In this document: positions 15,327 through 23,569 of the stretch, one piece after another
How the letters are laid out: the number at the start of each line of letters is the position of its first letter
How positions within the stretch are numbered: the first letter of the stretch is position 1
DNA from: Clostridia bacterium
GTDB lineage: Bacteria; Bacillota; Clostridia; Christensenellales; Borkfalkiaceae
NCBI GenBank assembly: GCA_017626305.1
Contig: JAGAIW010000138.1
Coordinates: 124,001-188,000, forward strand
Length of the DNA stretch: 64,000 bases
Direction of reading: 5' to 3'
Position numbers and translations under genes: made by a program
Notes under the pieces: generated by a model
What the model was told of the DNA's origin: nothing
What the model saw: only the letters and a program-made list of their open reading frames with translations
Database searches by the model: none

Positions 15327-16472
15327 CTATACTTTATTGACGTATTCTTCCGCCAACGCGCGCGCGGCAATATCCGTCGATTGTAATACTTCATAGCTAT
15401 CCGCTTTCGTTCGTTTCGTCTTTTGCAGCGCGTAATCCATAGTATCGGCAATCGCCGTGAACGGAATACGTTCGTCTAAAAATGCGCGTACCGCCACTTC
15501 TCCTGCGCCATTGAGCGCACAAGGATAATTATCCCCCTGTTCAAGCGCAGTCAGCGCCAAATCGTAACAAGGAAAAGCCTTTCTTTCCAGCGGCAAGAAA
15601 CGAATTGCCCCAAGCTGTTCAAAATTAAGCGGTTCAAGGTTGCAATCCAAACGCTCAGGATAGGTGAGCGCCAACTGAATGGGCAATTCCATAGTCGGAT
15701 AACTCATTTGCGCCAAAATGCCGCGGTCGGCAAATTCCACCATAGAATGGATAATGCTTTCGGGCTGTACCACCGTGTGGATTTTATCCAAAGTGGTATC
15801 GTACAGCCATTTCGCTTCAATGACTTCAAAGCCTTTATTTAAAAGCGTCGCGCTGTCAATGGTGATTTTCGCGCCCATTTTCCACGTGGGGTGTTTGAGC
15901 GCGGACGCAGGCGTTACGCTACGTAGTTGTTCTTGCGTTTTGCCGTAAAACGGCCCACCGCTAGCGGTGATAATCAAACGCTTAAAATCGGCTTTTCTAT
16001 CAAAGGATAACGCTTGCCAAAGGGCGGAATGTTCGCTATCGATCGGCAAAATATCCAAGCCCTTCTTTTCGAGTTCTTCCATCACCAGCGCGCCGCCGCA
16101 AACCAACGTTTCCTTGTTGGCTAAGGCAAGCCGCTTGTTTTCGGCTATCGCGCGCAAGGAATAGCGCAAGCCCGCAAACCCCGTTGCCGCGACAAGCGCG
16201 GTATCACCAAAGCAAACGCCGTCTTCCGCCGCCTGTTTGCCGTAGGCAAAGCGCACGCCCTTGGGGATATCTCCTGCGATTTTCTTACCCGCCTGTTCGT
16301 CCGCCAAAGCAGCGTACGCAGGCTTAAATTCTTGTACCTGCTCCAAAAAAACGTCCGCTGACGTATTAGCCACCAGCGAAACGATTTTAAACTTTTGCGG
16401 ATAACGACGAACCACGTTACACGCTTGTATACCGATAGAACCCGTCGAACCGATCAAAGAAATCTCACGCAT
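15327..16472 (-). CDS. dxr: 1-deoxy-D-xylulose 5-phosphate reductoisomerase
   Basis: Dxr makes MEP from DXP with NADPH, the committed step of non-mevalonate isoprenoid synthesis. The 381-residue product shows the NADPH loop GSTGSIG at its N-terminus, the metal/substrate motif DSEHSALWQ and the SASGGPF-like ITASGGPF stretch. An in-frame 20-codon extension exists, but the start after AAGGAG gives the family N-terminus. It supplies precursors to uppS two genes upstream. Confidence 0.96.
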   Translation of the reverse strand: MREISLIGSTGSIGIQACNVVRRYPQKFKIVSLVANTSADVFLEQVQEFKPAYAALADEQAGKKIAGDIPKGVRFAYGKQAAEDGVCFGDTALVAATGFAGLRYSLRAIAENKRLALANKETLVCGGALVMEELEKKGLDILPIDSEHSALWQALSFDRKADFKRLIITASGGPFYGKTQEQLRSVTPASALKHPTWKMGAKITIDSATLLNKGFEVIEAKWLYDTTLDKIHTVVQPESIIHSMVEFADRGILAQMSYPTMELPIQLALTYPERLDCNLEPLNFEQLGAIRFLPLERKAFPCYDLALTALEQGDNYPCALNGAGEVAVRAFLDERIPFTAIADTMDYALQKTKRTKADSYEVLQSTDIAARALAEEYVNKV

Positions 16473-16486
16473 GACAAAGCTCCTTT

Positions 16487-17404
16487 TTAGCCTATGAATG
16501 GAAGTACGAACATACGCACCACGACGAAACATACGTATACCGCCATAGTAGCAAACAGCGTGCCGTCAATACGGTCTAAAACGCCGCCGTGCCCGGGCAT
16601 AATTTTGCCCATGTCTTTAATATCTAGCTTACGCTTGATACAGCTTTCGACCAAATCGCCGAACATGGTCGCCGCAGCGCCTAAAAACCCGATAACAAAA
16701 TACACGGGCAGCCAAAAGCCCATCATATCAAAGCTACCGACGGCAAGGTTATAGCAAATATAAATCACGCCGCCGCCGATAACGCCGCCGATAAGCCCCC
16801 CGATCGCCCCGACAACCGTCTTTTTGGGACTGAGCTTAGGCGCTAATTTGCGCGGGCAAATTTTGCCGAACAGCTTTCCAAAGAAGAAAGCAAAGCAATC
16901 CGCCGCAGGCGAAATGACGAAGATAAAGCAAATCAATAAATCGGAATTAAAGGCGTATTTTGCCGCTTGTTCTAACAGCGGAACGTGGTTTGCCTGTACC
17001 AAAAGCGTCAACAAAAGCGTCGGATATACGGCGGAAAACAGGGATACGCCCACGCTTTCCAAGCTCGTTTCTTCATGACGCAAAACAAGCATAATCAGCA
17101 GCGTTACCGCAAGCACGAAGAATAAAATGCTGTCCATGTGTAAGCCGTATTGTCTGCCGTCAAACGCATTGATACCGTCGGCAATCGCCGTTGCCGGAAT
17201 GGTAACGATAGAAAAAATCATTACGGTGACGCGTTGCGCTTTATTTGTTTTTTCTTTGGTGGCACGTAAAATCTCAAACGTTCCAACGATGGCGCAAAAC
17301 CATATCAGCGCGTCGAAAAAGAAATCGTTGACGAGTACCTTCAACAAATAGAAGGTAAGCACGATCGCCACGTATGCCGTGCCTGAAATTACTCTTGTTT
17401 TCAT
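16487..17404 (-). CDS. cdsA: Phosphatidate cytidylyltransferase
   Basis: CdsA converts phosphatidic acid and CTP to CDP-diacylglycerol, the branch point of phospholipid synthesis. The 305-residue integral membrane protein has about eight spans and ends with the family signature ([18 protein letters not shown], then [12 protein letters not shown]). It sits 2 bp from uppS and 14 bp from dxr within a tight operon. Confidence 0.95.
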   Translation of the reverse strand: MKTRVISGTAYVAIVLTFYLLKVLVNDFFFDALIWFCAIVGTFEILRATKEKTNKAQRVTVMIFSIVTIPATAIADGINAFDGRQYGLHMDSILFFVLAVTLLIMLVLRHEETSLESVGVSLFSAVYPTLLLTLLVQANHVPLLEQAAKYAFNSDLLICFIFVISPAADCFAFFFGKLFGKICPRKLAPKLSPKKTVVGAIGGLIGGVIGGGVIYICYNLAVGSFDMMGFWLPVYFVIGFLGAAATMFGDLVESCIKRKLDIKDMGKIMPGHGGVLDRIDGTLFATMAVYVCFVVVRMFVLPFIG

Positions 17405-17406
17405 AG

Positions 17407-18138
17407 TTATTCCTTAATTTGTTCGTCCGTTTTCCCAAAACGGCGTTTTCTGCCCGAAAACCATATGATGGCTTTTTCTAAATCTTTATCCGAAAATTCG
17501 GGGAACATTTTATCCGAGAAATATAATTCGGCATAAGCTGACTGATATAATAAAAAGTTGGAAAGCCGTTTTTCCTTACCCGTGCGAATGAGCAGCTCGG
17601 GGTCGGGCTCTCCATGCGTATACAAAAGCGCGGAAAAGCTCTCTTCGGTTACCTTCTCCCCTTTCTCTACCGCGCTATTCACCGCGCGGACAATCTCCGC
17701 GCGCGCGCCGTAGCCGATGGCAAAGTTCAGTTCTTTTCCGTCCTTAGCGTACTCCGCCGTTTCCCGTTCGCAATCAAGCAACGTTTGTTGTACGTCGGCA
17801 GGTAAGGGGGATATATCCCCTACGATTCGTAAGGTCACCCCACGCGAACAAATACGGGTCATGTACGCGCGAAAATGATTGCGGATAAGATTGTACAAGC
17901 CTTCCAGCTCCGCTTGCGGACGGTTGAAATTTTCGGTGGATAACGCGTAAACGGTTACGAAAGACACACCCAAATCGTAAGCGCGCTCTAAAAGTCCCAC
18001 CATGCGTTGCATACCCTGTTTATGACCGTAGGAGCGGGGCATCATACGTTTCTTTGCCCAACGACCGTTGCCGTCCATGATAATGGCGATATGGCGGGGA
18101 ATACGCGTTTCTTCTTTTATTTTATTCCCAAACATCAC
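17407..18138 (-). CDS. uppS: Undecaprenyl diphosphate synthase
   Basis: This cis-prenyltransferase makes the C55 lipid carrier for peptidoglycan. The 243-residue protein has the catalytic [16 protein letters not shown] motif, the substrate-contact [13 protein letters not shown] and the C-terminal [15 protein letters not shown] and YAELYF segments. It abuts frr with no gap and is followed by cdsA. Confidence 0.97.
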   Translation of the reverse strand: MMFGNKIKEETRIPRHIAIIMDGNGRWAKKRMMPRSYGHKQGMQRMVGLLERAYDLGVSFVTVYALSTENFNRPQAELEGLYNLIRNHFRAYMTRICSRGVTLRIVGDISPLPADVQQTLLDCERETAEYAKDGKELNFAIGYGARAEIVRAVNSAVEKGEKVTEESFSALLYTHGEPDPELLIRTGKEKRLSNFLLYQSAYAELYFSDKMFPEFSDKDLEKAIIWFSGRKRRFGKTDEQIKE

Positions 18139-18711
18139 TTAAATAGACATCAATTCTTTTTCTTTTGCGGAAATAATGCTCTCCAAGGTAGACATGAACG
18201 AAGAAACGGCTTTTTCAACGTCTGCTTCGCAAACGGACGTTTCGTCTTCGGAAAGCTCTTTCGCCGTCTTTATTTTTTTGAGTACGTCCATTGCTTCACG
18301 GCGGTGGTTACGGATAGCCACTTTCGCGTCTTCGCCCATTTTCTTCGCTTGTTTTACAAGCTCTTTTCTGCGTTCTTCCGTCATTACAGGGAATACCAAA
18401 CGGATTACGTTCCCGTCGTTGGTGGGCGTAAGACCGATATTCGATTGCAAAATGGCTTTTTCCACCGCTTTCAACAGCGATTTATCCCAAAGGTTGATTT
18501 GCAAGCAACGCGCGTCCAAAGCGGAAACGTTACCAAGCTCGATAAGCTTGCTCATACCGCCGTAGGCTTCTACTTCGATTTTGTCGAGAATTTTCGGGTT
18601 GGCTCTGCCCGTACGGATTGCGCCGTAGTCGCTTTCCAAAGCGTTAATCGTTCTTTCCGATTTGTCTTCAAGTTCTAACATCATTTCTTCTACTTTTTCG
18701 TTTTCAATCAT
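18139..18711 (-). CDS. frr: Ribosome recycling factor
   Basis: RRF splits post-termination ribosomes together with EF-G. The 190-residue product matches the usual length and shows IRTGRANPKILDKIEVEAYG and VRNHRRE-like AIRNHRREAMD. A good AAGGAG site precedes it. The usual upstream neighbour pyrH is separated by a 243-bp gap that carries repeats. Confidence 0.97.
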   Translation of the reverse strand: MIENEKVEEMMLELEDKSERTINALESDYGAIRTGRANPKILDKIEVEAYGGMSKLIELGNVSALDARCLQINLWDKSLLKAVEKAILQSNIGLTPTNDGNVIRLVFPVMTEERRKELVKQAKKMGEDAKVAIRNHRREAMDVLKKIKTAKELSEDETSVCEADVEKAVSSFMSTLESIISAKEKELMSI

Positions 18712-18770
18712 GATTTTTCTCCTTTTGAGATGTTTTTATTTGTTATTTTATGGTTTTTGTGTTTATTCTT

Positions 18771-18950
18771 CCCGTTACTCGTTGAAAGGTAAAGCGGTTT
18801 AACGTTGCCCGTTGACTCGTTTGAAAGGTAAAAACGGATTAGATGCAAGCAAGACAAGAAAGGCGCGGCTTGACCGCAGGGAGCGTACATAGACGTACGT
18901 GACCAAGGGCAAACGTAAGCCTGACGCAGTATTGCGCAGTATATAATTCG
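18771..18950. repeat. Structured repeat region between pyrH and frr
   Basis: Two tandem imperfect copies of a CCCGTTGACTCGTTTGAAAG-like unit (about 18771-18801 and 18808-18841) are followed by a ~105-nt stretch that can fold. GGCTT (18867-18871) pairs with AAGCC (18917-18921) around a CGTAC/GTACG hairpin (18884-18899). The end (GACGCAGTATTGCGCAGTAT) resembles the end of the repeat cluster at 12.26 kb. I have no family name for it. It could be a non-coding RNA or a small mobile repeat. Confidence 0.5.
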
Positions 18951-18954
18951 TTTT

Positions 18955-19662
18955 TTATACCTTAATAATCGTTCCCAACTTCTCCCCGCACACCGCTCTT
19001 ACGATAGAATTTTCTTCGTTTAACCCAAAAGCAAGGGTGGGCACGTTGTTTTCCATACACATGGTCGCCGCCGTGAAATCGATTACCTTCAAACCGCGGT
19101 TGATAATATCCGCATAACGAAGTTCGTCGTACTTTTTCGCAAACGGGTTGGTCTTGGGGTCGGAATCGTAAATGCCGTCCACGTTCTTTGCCATCAACAA
19201 AATATCCGCGTCAATTTCGCAAGCGCGGAGCGCCGCCGCCGTATCGGTGGAGCAGTACGGATTGCCCGTCCCGCAAGCGAAAATGACGATACGCCCCATT
19301 TCAAAATGGCGCAACGCTTTGCGCAAAATAAACGGTTCTGCTAAGGACACCATATCCAAAGCGGTTTGCACGCGAACGGGTACGCCGCGTTGTTCGATAG
19401 CGTCCATCATGGCAAGAGAGTTCATTACCGTAGCAAGCATACCCATATGATCTGCCGTCGTGCGGTCCATATTCGTGCCTTGGCGACCGCGCCAGAAGTT
19501 TCCGCCGCCGATTACCAGCCCTACCTGTACGCCCAAGTTATGCAGTTGAACGATTTGTTCGACTACGGGTGCGATCACTTCGTGATTTAAGCCGAAACGT
19601 TGATCGCCTGCAAGGGCTTCGCCCGAAAGTTTCAAAAGTACGCGTTTGTAAATCGGTTGCAT
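18955..19662 (-). CDS. pyrH: UMP kinase
   Basis: PyrH phosphorylates UMP to UDP and belongs to the amino-acid-kinase fold. The 235-residue product has VLLKLSGEALAG, GGGNFWRGR and the acceptor-site GTGNPYCSTDTAAALRACE. The start was placed at the ATG after AAGGAG, giving the usual N-terminus. It normally follows tsf directly; here a serine hydrolase gene lies between them. Confidence 0.96.
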   Translation of the reverse strand: MQPIYKRVLLKLSGEALAGDQRFGLNHEVIAPVVEQIVQLHNLGVQVGLVIGGGNFWRGRQGTNMDRTTADHMGMLATVMNSLAMMDAIEQRGVPVRVQTALDMVSLAEPFILRKALRHFEMGRIVIFACGTGNPYCSTDTAAALRACEIDADILLMAKNVDGIYDSDPKTNPFAKKYDELRYADIINRGLKVIDFTAATMCMENNVPTLAFGLNEENSIVRAVCGEKLGTIIKV

Positions 19663-19701
19663 TGTTCTTCTCCTTGGCATCATAATTATTCCATTTTATC
19701 T

Positions 19702-19707
19702 ATTATA
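19702..19707 (-). promoter_or_regulatory. Extended -10 promoter of pyrH
   Basis: TGGTATAAT forms an extended -10 box (TGn plus TATAAT) about 40 nt before the start codon. No convincing -35 was seen. It gives pyrH its own promoter despite its place in the cluster. Confidence 0.65.
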
Positions 19708-19797
19708 CCATATTCTTCAAAAGAAAGCTATATAAAATAGGAAAAAACTGTGTGAATTTTTGAATTTTTTTTGTAGAATTTTTTGTGTGAACGCAAA

Positions 19798-19822
19798 AAG
19801 ACGGACGTTTTTCGTCCGTCTT
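19798..19822 (-). terminator. Terminator of the serine hydrolase gene
   Basis: AAGACGGACG pairs with CGTCCGTCTT, followed by TTTTTGCG on the minus strand. Confidence 0.85.
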
Positions 19823-19829
19823 GCTTGTG

Positions 19830-21311
19830 CTATGCTTTTTTGGCAATCAGCGTGCCTTGGTATTCGTTTAAAAAGGCTTCCGCCGCCTTGTTAAAATGCG
19901 CCGTCGCTATATCGTCTTTGAAAGCGAAAACAACGCTAAAATTCCCAAAATATCTATCGATAATTTGTACGCAAAGGAGCAGCTTTTTGTCTTCCGTCCA
20001 CGCCAAAGAAACGGCGTCGTCGTACATAAAACCGTCCCGGGTAGCCACTCTGCCTTTGTCGTTGGCATAACCAAGCTGCGGGAATTTCCCAAATACGTTA
20101 TGGTTTACGCCAAACGGAATCGTCTTTTTTCCCTGCGCGTTGGTATAGCAAAATTTGCCCTTCTTCGCGCTAGTGAAACGGAAAGTAAACTCCTTAATCC
20201 CCATAGAGTTGGGCTGACAAACGTATTTCGCGCCGTTGAGCTCTTGACGGAAGGGCGAATCTTCTTGTCCCTGTACCGCGCGCAGCTCTAAATATTTCGT
20301 CATGGCGCGATAACGCTTTTGCGCCGCCTTATTTTCAGGCAAGGGCGCATCTTTCATTTCGTCCAAAATCATATCGATAAAGTTACCGCCCATGAGCTCT
20401 CTACCGATATTGCCGTCCCCTTGGTTGTCCGAATAGTAAGTAAAAAGCACGTTTTTATCGGGGAAACACATAGTGATTTGGTGTCCCATGCCCAAAAACG
20501 CAAAACCGTTTCTCTCCGTACGCCAAATTTGATAACCGTACCCCGTGCGGTAAACGCCGTAATGCGCGCTTTCGCGGTTATCCACCTGCTTGGCGGTAGC
20601 TTCGCGAAGGTATTCTTCATTCATAAGGCGTTCGCCTTCCCACGTGCCGTAGTTCATGACAAGCTGCGCAAAGGACGCCATATCGCGTAACGTACATACC
20701 ATTGCCGAATCCCCCCAAGAATCGCCGTTTGGCGTTTGGAGAATCGTTGCGGTTTGAAAAGTACCCATACGGTTGAAGAGTTTTTCTTTCAAATAGTCTA
20801 AAAGCGTTTTTCCCGACAGCTTTTCCACCAGCGAAGACAGCACTTGCGAACCCGCGCTGTCGTACTCAAAATAACCGCCCGACGGACGGCGATCGCCGTC
20901 ATGGTTGAAATAATAATGCGTTCTGTCGGGGTCGTTTGAAACAAACCAGTTCCCCGGTTGTCCGCAGGTACACATGGTAAGCATATCCCGTATGGTTTGT
21001 TCGGCTAAGTACGAATGTAACTCCCCGTCGATTTTTTCGGGGAAATGGTCGGCGATTTTATCCTGTAAGCTAAGCTTGCCTTCTTCCATAAGCAAGCCGA
21101 TTGCCACGGACACAAAGCTTTTGGTTTGGGAATACATTCTATGACAAAAATCCTTGTGAAAGGGTTTCCAGTATTCTTCGGCAAAAATTTTGCCGTCCTT
21201 CATCATGAGTATGCCGTGCGTGAAAAACTGACGGGCTTTGATAGCTTTGATAAATTTGGTTACTTGATCGGACGAAACGCCTGCCTGTTCGGGCGTGATT
21301 TTTTCAAACAT
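19830..21311 (-). CDS. Beta-lactamase-family serine hydrolase (class C / D-alanyl-D-alanine carboxypeptidase-like)
   Basis: This 493-residue protein has the SxxK nucleophile motif in YSQTKSFVSVAIGLLMEEGK (residues ~64-83) and YDSAGSQVLSSLVEKLSG in the place of the YxN/YxS loop. No signal peptide is visible, so it seems cytosolic. Relatives hydrolyse esters, D-amino-acid peptides or beta-lactams, and the substrate here is unknown. It lies between tsf and pyrH, which are normally adjacent, and has its own terminator. It is therefore likely an insertion into the cluster. Confidence 0.85.
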   Translation of the reverse strand: MFEKITPEQAGVSSDQVTKFIKAIKARQFFTHGILMMKDGKIFAEEYWKPFHKDFCHRMYSQTKSFVSVAIGLLMEEGKLSLQDKIADHFPEKIDGELHSYLAEQTIRDMLTMCTCGQPGNWFVSNDPDRTHYYFNHDGDRRPSGGYFEYDSAGSQVLSSLVEKLSGKTLLDYLKEKLFNRMGTFQTATILQTPNGDSWGDSAMVCTLRDMASFAQLVMNYGTWEGERLMNEEYLREATAKQVDNRESAHYGVYRTGYGYQIWRTERNGFAFLGMGHQITMCFPDKNVLFTYYSDNQGDGNIGRELMGGNFIDMILDEMKDAPLPENKAAQKRYRAMTKYLELRAVQGQEDSPFRQELNGAKYVCQPNSMGIKEFTFRFTSAKKGKFCYTNAQGKKTIPFGVNHNVFGKFPQLGYANDKGRVATRDGFMYDDAVSLAWTEDKKLLLCVQIIDRYFGNFSVVFAFKDDIATAHFNKAAEAFLNEYQGTLIAKKA

Positions 21312-21417
21312 AGTACACCTGCCTGTATTCATTGTATTTATTATACTACCACGGATAGGAAAAGTCAAGACTTACGGCAAAATATTTACGTCCCAACGGT
21401 ATATGGAAAGTATAAAA

Positions 21418-21444
21418 AAAACCGCGTGAGCTTTCACGCGGTTT
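21418..21444 (-). terminator. Terminator of rpsB-tsf
   Basis: AAACCGCGTG pairs with CACGCGGTTT, followed by a long T run on the minus strand. Confidence 0.9.
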
Positions 21445-21455
21445 GTCTTTTTTTG

Positions 21456-22346
21456 TTAGTTCTTCGCAGCTGCAACCTGTTTCGCAACTTCTTCGCTCAA
21501 ATCTTCGCTCTTCTTTTCAAGACCTTCGCCCATGATAAAGAATGCAAATTTGTTGATAGAAGTGTTACCCGATTTCACGAGTTCGGCAATCTTCTTCGAG
21601 TCGTCCTTGATGAACGCTTGTTCCAACAAGCAGTTTTCTTCATAGAACTTCTTAATTCTACCCATAACCATCTTTTCAGCGATAGCTTCGGGCTTGCCTT
21701 CGTTAATAGCCTGTTGCTTTAATACAGCCTTTTCCTTTTCCAACGTTTCCGCGGAAACTTCGTCCTTCGTAAGGTAAGCAGGCTTCGTGAATGCGATTTG
21801 CAAGGTTACGTCGTGCGCAACTTCTTTCGCGGCTTCGGTATCTTCGCCCGCCATGTCCAAAATAACGCCAAGCTTGCCGCCAAGGTGAATATAGCTTGCC
21901 AAGAAACCTTCGGTGGTGTATTTTACGAAACGACGAACAGCAATCTTTTCACCGATAATCGCAATTTTGCTCTTCAAGTATTCTTCTACCGTTGCGCCGT
22001 CGTATGCGCACGCAAGCAAAGCTTCTACGTCAGCGGGATCGTTTGCGATAACGACTTTTGCTACTTCGTTTGCGATTTCCGTGAATTGCGGGTTCTTTGC
22101 AACGAAGTCGGATTCGCAGTTGAGTTCTACCAACACGCCCGTTTTACCGTCGATATAGCAAGCAACGATACCTTCCGCAGCAATACGGGAAGCCTTCTTT
22201 TCCGCCTTTGCGATACCACGTTCTCTCAAAATGTCCGCTGCCTTAGCCATATCGCCGTCAGCGTCCGTCAAAGCCTTTTTACAGTCCATAACGCCTGCGC
22301 CCGTTTTTTCGCGAAGCGCCATTACGTCTTTTGCAGTAAATGCCAT
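21456..22346 (-). CDS. tsf: Elongation factor Ts
   Basis: EF-Ts is the nucleotide exchange factor of EF-Tu. The 296-residue protein begins with the UBA-like domain (LREKTGAGVMDCKKAL) and contains the signature NCESDFVAKN, followed by the dimerisation core. It follows rpsB by 29 bp and shares its promoter and terminator. Confidence 0.97.
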   Translation of the reverse strand: MAFTAKDVMALREKTGAGVMDCKKALTDADGDMAKAADILRERGIAKAEKKASRIAAEGIVACYIDGKTGVLVELNCESDFVAKNPQFTEIANEVAKVVIANDPADVEALLACAYDGATVEEYLKSKIAIIGEKIAVRRFVKYTTEGFLASYIHLGGKLGVILDMAGEDTEAAKEVAHDVTLQIAFTKPAYLTKDEVSAETLEKEKAVLKQQAINEGKPEAIAEKMVMGRIKKFYEENCLLEQAFIKDDSKKIAELVKSGNTSINKFAFFIMGEGLEKKSEDLSEEVAKQVAAAKN

Positions 22347-22375
22347 AATTGTATTCTCCTTAATTTTTTTATCGT

Positions 22376-23149
22376 TTACGCGTTTTCTTCCGCTGCTGCA
22401 ACTACTTCTTCAATGGATTCGGGAGCAGCTTCTTCCGCCACTTCTTCACTTGCAACCAAAGCTTCTTCGCCTTGATTTGCTTCGATAACCGCGTTAGCGA
22501 TTACGGAAGAGATTAACTTGATTGCGCGGATAGCGTCGTCGTTACCGGGGATAACGTAGTCTACTTCGTCGGGATCGCAGTTGGTATCGGTGATCGCAAC
22601 GATTTTGATGCCGAGCTTTTTCGCTTCTTTGATAGCGATATCTTCGTTGTGGGGGTCAACCACGAACATAACGCCGGGCATGGATTTCATGGTTTTGATA
22701 CCGCCAAGGTTCGCCTGCAATTTGCCCATTTCTTTCTTTAAGAGCATAACTTCTTTCTTGGGCAACGCTTCGAAGTCGCCGTTTACTTCCATCGCTTCTA
22801 ACTTTTCAAGACGTTCTACACGGCTTCTCATGGTCTTGAAGTTGGTCAAGCAGCCGCCAAGCCAACGGGAATTTACGTAGTATTGTCCGCAACGTTCCGC
22901 TTCTTCCTTGATCGCTTCTTGCGCTTGTTTCTTCGTACCTACAAAGAGTACGGTTTTGCCCGCCTTAACGCTTTCGCATACGAACGCGTATGCTTCTTCG
23001 ATAAGGTTAGCGGTAACTTGCAAGTCGATAATGTGAATATCGTTTCTTGCCGCGAAGATATACTTCTTCATTTTGGGGTTCCATTTTCTCGTTTGGTGCC
23101 CGAAGTGTACGCCAGCTTCCAAAAGCTGTTTCATAGTGATAACTGCCAT
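22376..23149 (-). CDS. rpsB: 30S ribosomal protein S2
   Basis: S2 binds late to the 30S back and is needed for S1 docking. The 257-residue product has the typical start ([20 protein letters not shown]) and the conserved [14 protein letters not shown] segment. It ends in an acidic Glu/Ala tail (about the last 30 residues). It is the first gene of the rpsB-tsf transcript. Confidence 0.97.
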   Translation of the reverse strand: MAVITMKQLLEAGVHFGHQTRKWNPKMKKYIFAARNDIHIIDLQVTANLIEEAYAFVCESVKAGKTVLFVGTKKQAQEAIKEEAERCGQYYVNSRWLGGCLTNFKTMRSRVERLEKLEAMEVNGDFEALPKKEVMLLKKEMGKLQANLGGIKTMKSMPGVMFVVDPHNEDIAIKEAKKLGIKIVAITDTNCDPDEVDYVIPGNDDAIRAIKLISSVIANAVIEANQGEEALVASEEVAEEAAPESIEEVVAAAEENA

Positions 23150-23263
23150 AATTCAAACCTCCGTTTTTACCTCCCCGCCTTGCGTTTGGCTCGCAATTAC
23201 GTCCGCATTGAAAAGATTTTACGGACACGGATTGCGCACAATGAGCGAGTGTGAATTTTTAGC
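23150..23263 (-). promoter_or_regulatory. 5' leader of rpsB
   Basis: About 110 nt separate the predicted transcription start from the S2 start codon, which has a strong GGAGG-type site. A leader of this length is common where S2 regulates its own synthesis. I could not match it to a specific leader family by eye. Confidence 0.35.
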
Positions 23264-23269
23264 TATATT

Positions 23270-23298
23270 ATTTTACCATATAAGACAAGCCTTGGCAA
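23270..23298 (-). promoter_or_regulatory. Sigma-A promoter of rpsB-tsf
   Basis: TTGCCA, a 17-bp spacer and TAAAAT, with an upstream TGG that makes it an extended -10. Confidence 0.8.
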
Positions 23299-23374
23299 GC
23301 TATTTTGCACGCTTTTGCCAAAAAAATTTGCATTTTTTTATTTTCTTGCAAGCTTTTTAAAAACGCCATTGACG

Positions 23375-23473
23375 GGTATATGAAAACGTCATACTCAGCG
23401 TAGTGAAGTATCCCTTTATACGTAAGTCCGTACTCTCTTCCATGGGATTCTTCCCTACGGTCAGAATGACAGG
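23375..23473. repeat. Dispersed intergenic repeat cluster, locus 3
   Basis: One inverted (CGTCATACT...AGTATCCC) and one direct (GGGATTCTTCCC...AGAATGAC) copy of the repeat family described at 4.8 kb lie in the gap upstream of rpsB. Together with the rpsB leader and the terminator they account for this 420-bp gene-free stretch. Confidence 0.85.
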
Positions 23474-23509
23474 TTGGAGAGAAAAATATTAGAGTTCCTT
23501 TACAAAAAT

Positions 23510-23542
23510 ACGTCGCCCAAAGGACGAGCCTTTGGACGACGT
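23510..23542 (-). terminator. Terminator of the large SipW-type surface protein gene
   Basis: ACGTCG and CAAAGG arms pair with CCTTTG and CGACGT arms, with two mismatches. ATTTTTGT follows on the minus strand. Confidence 0.8.
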
Positions 23543-23569
23543 TTGTGTCAGGTTTTACCTATTTCAGTT

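Noticed and set aside
18708..18890. 60-codon open frame between pyrH and frr on the minus strand
   Set aside because: It is built from the structured repeat, lacks a ribosome binding site and has no protein-like pattern.
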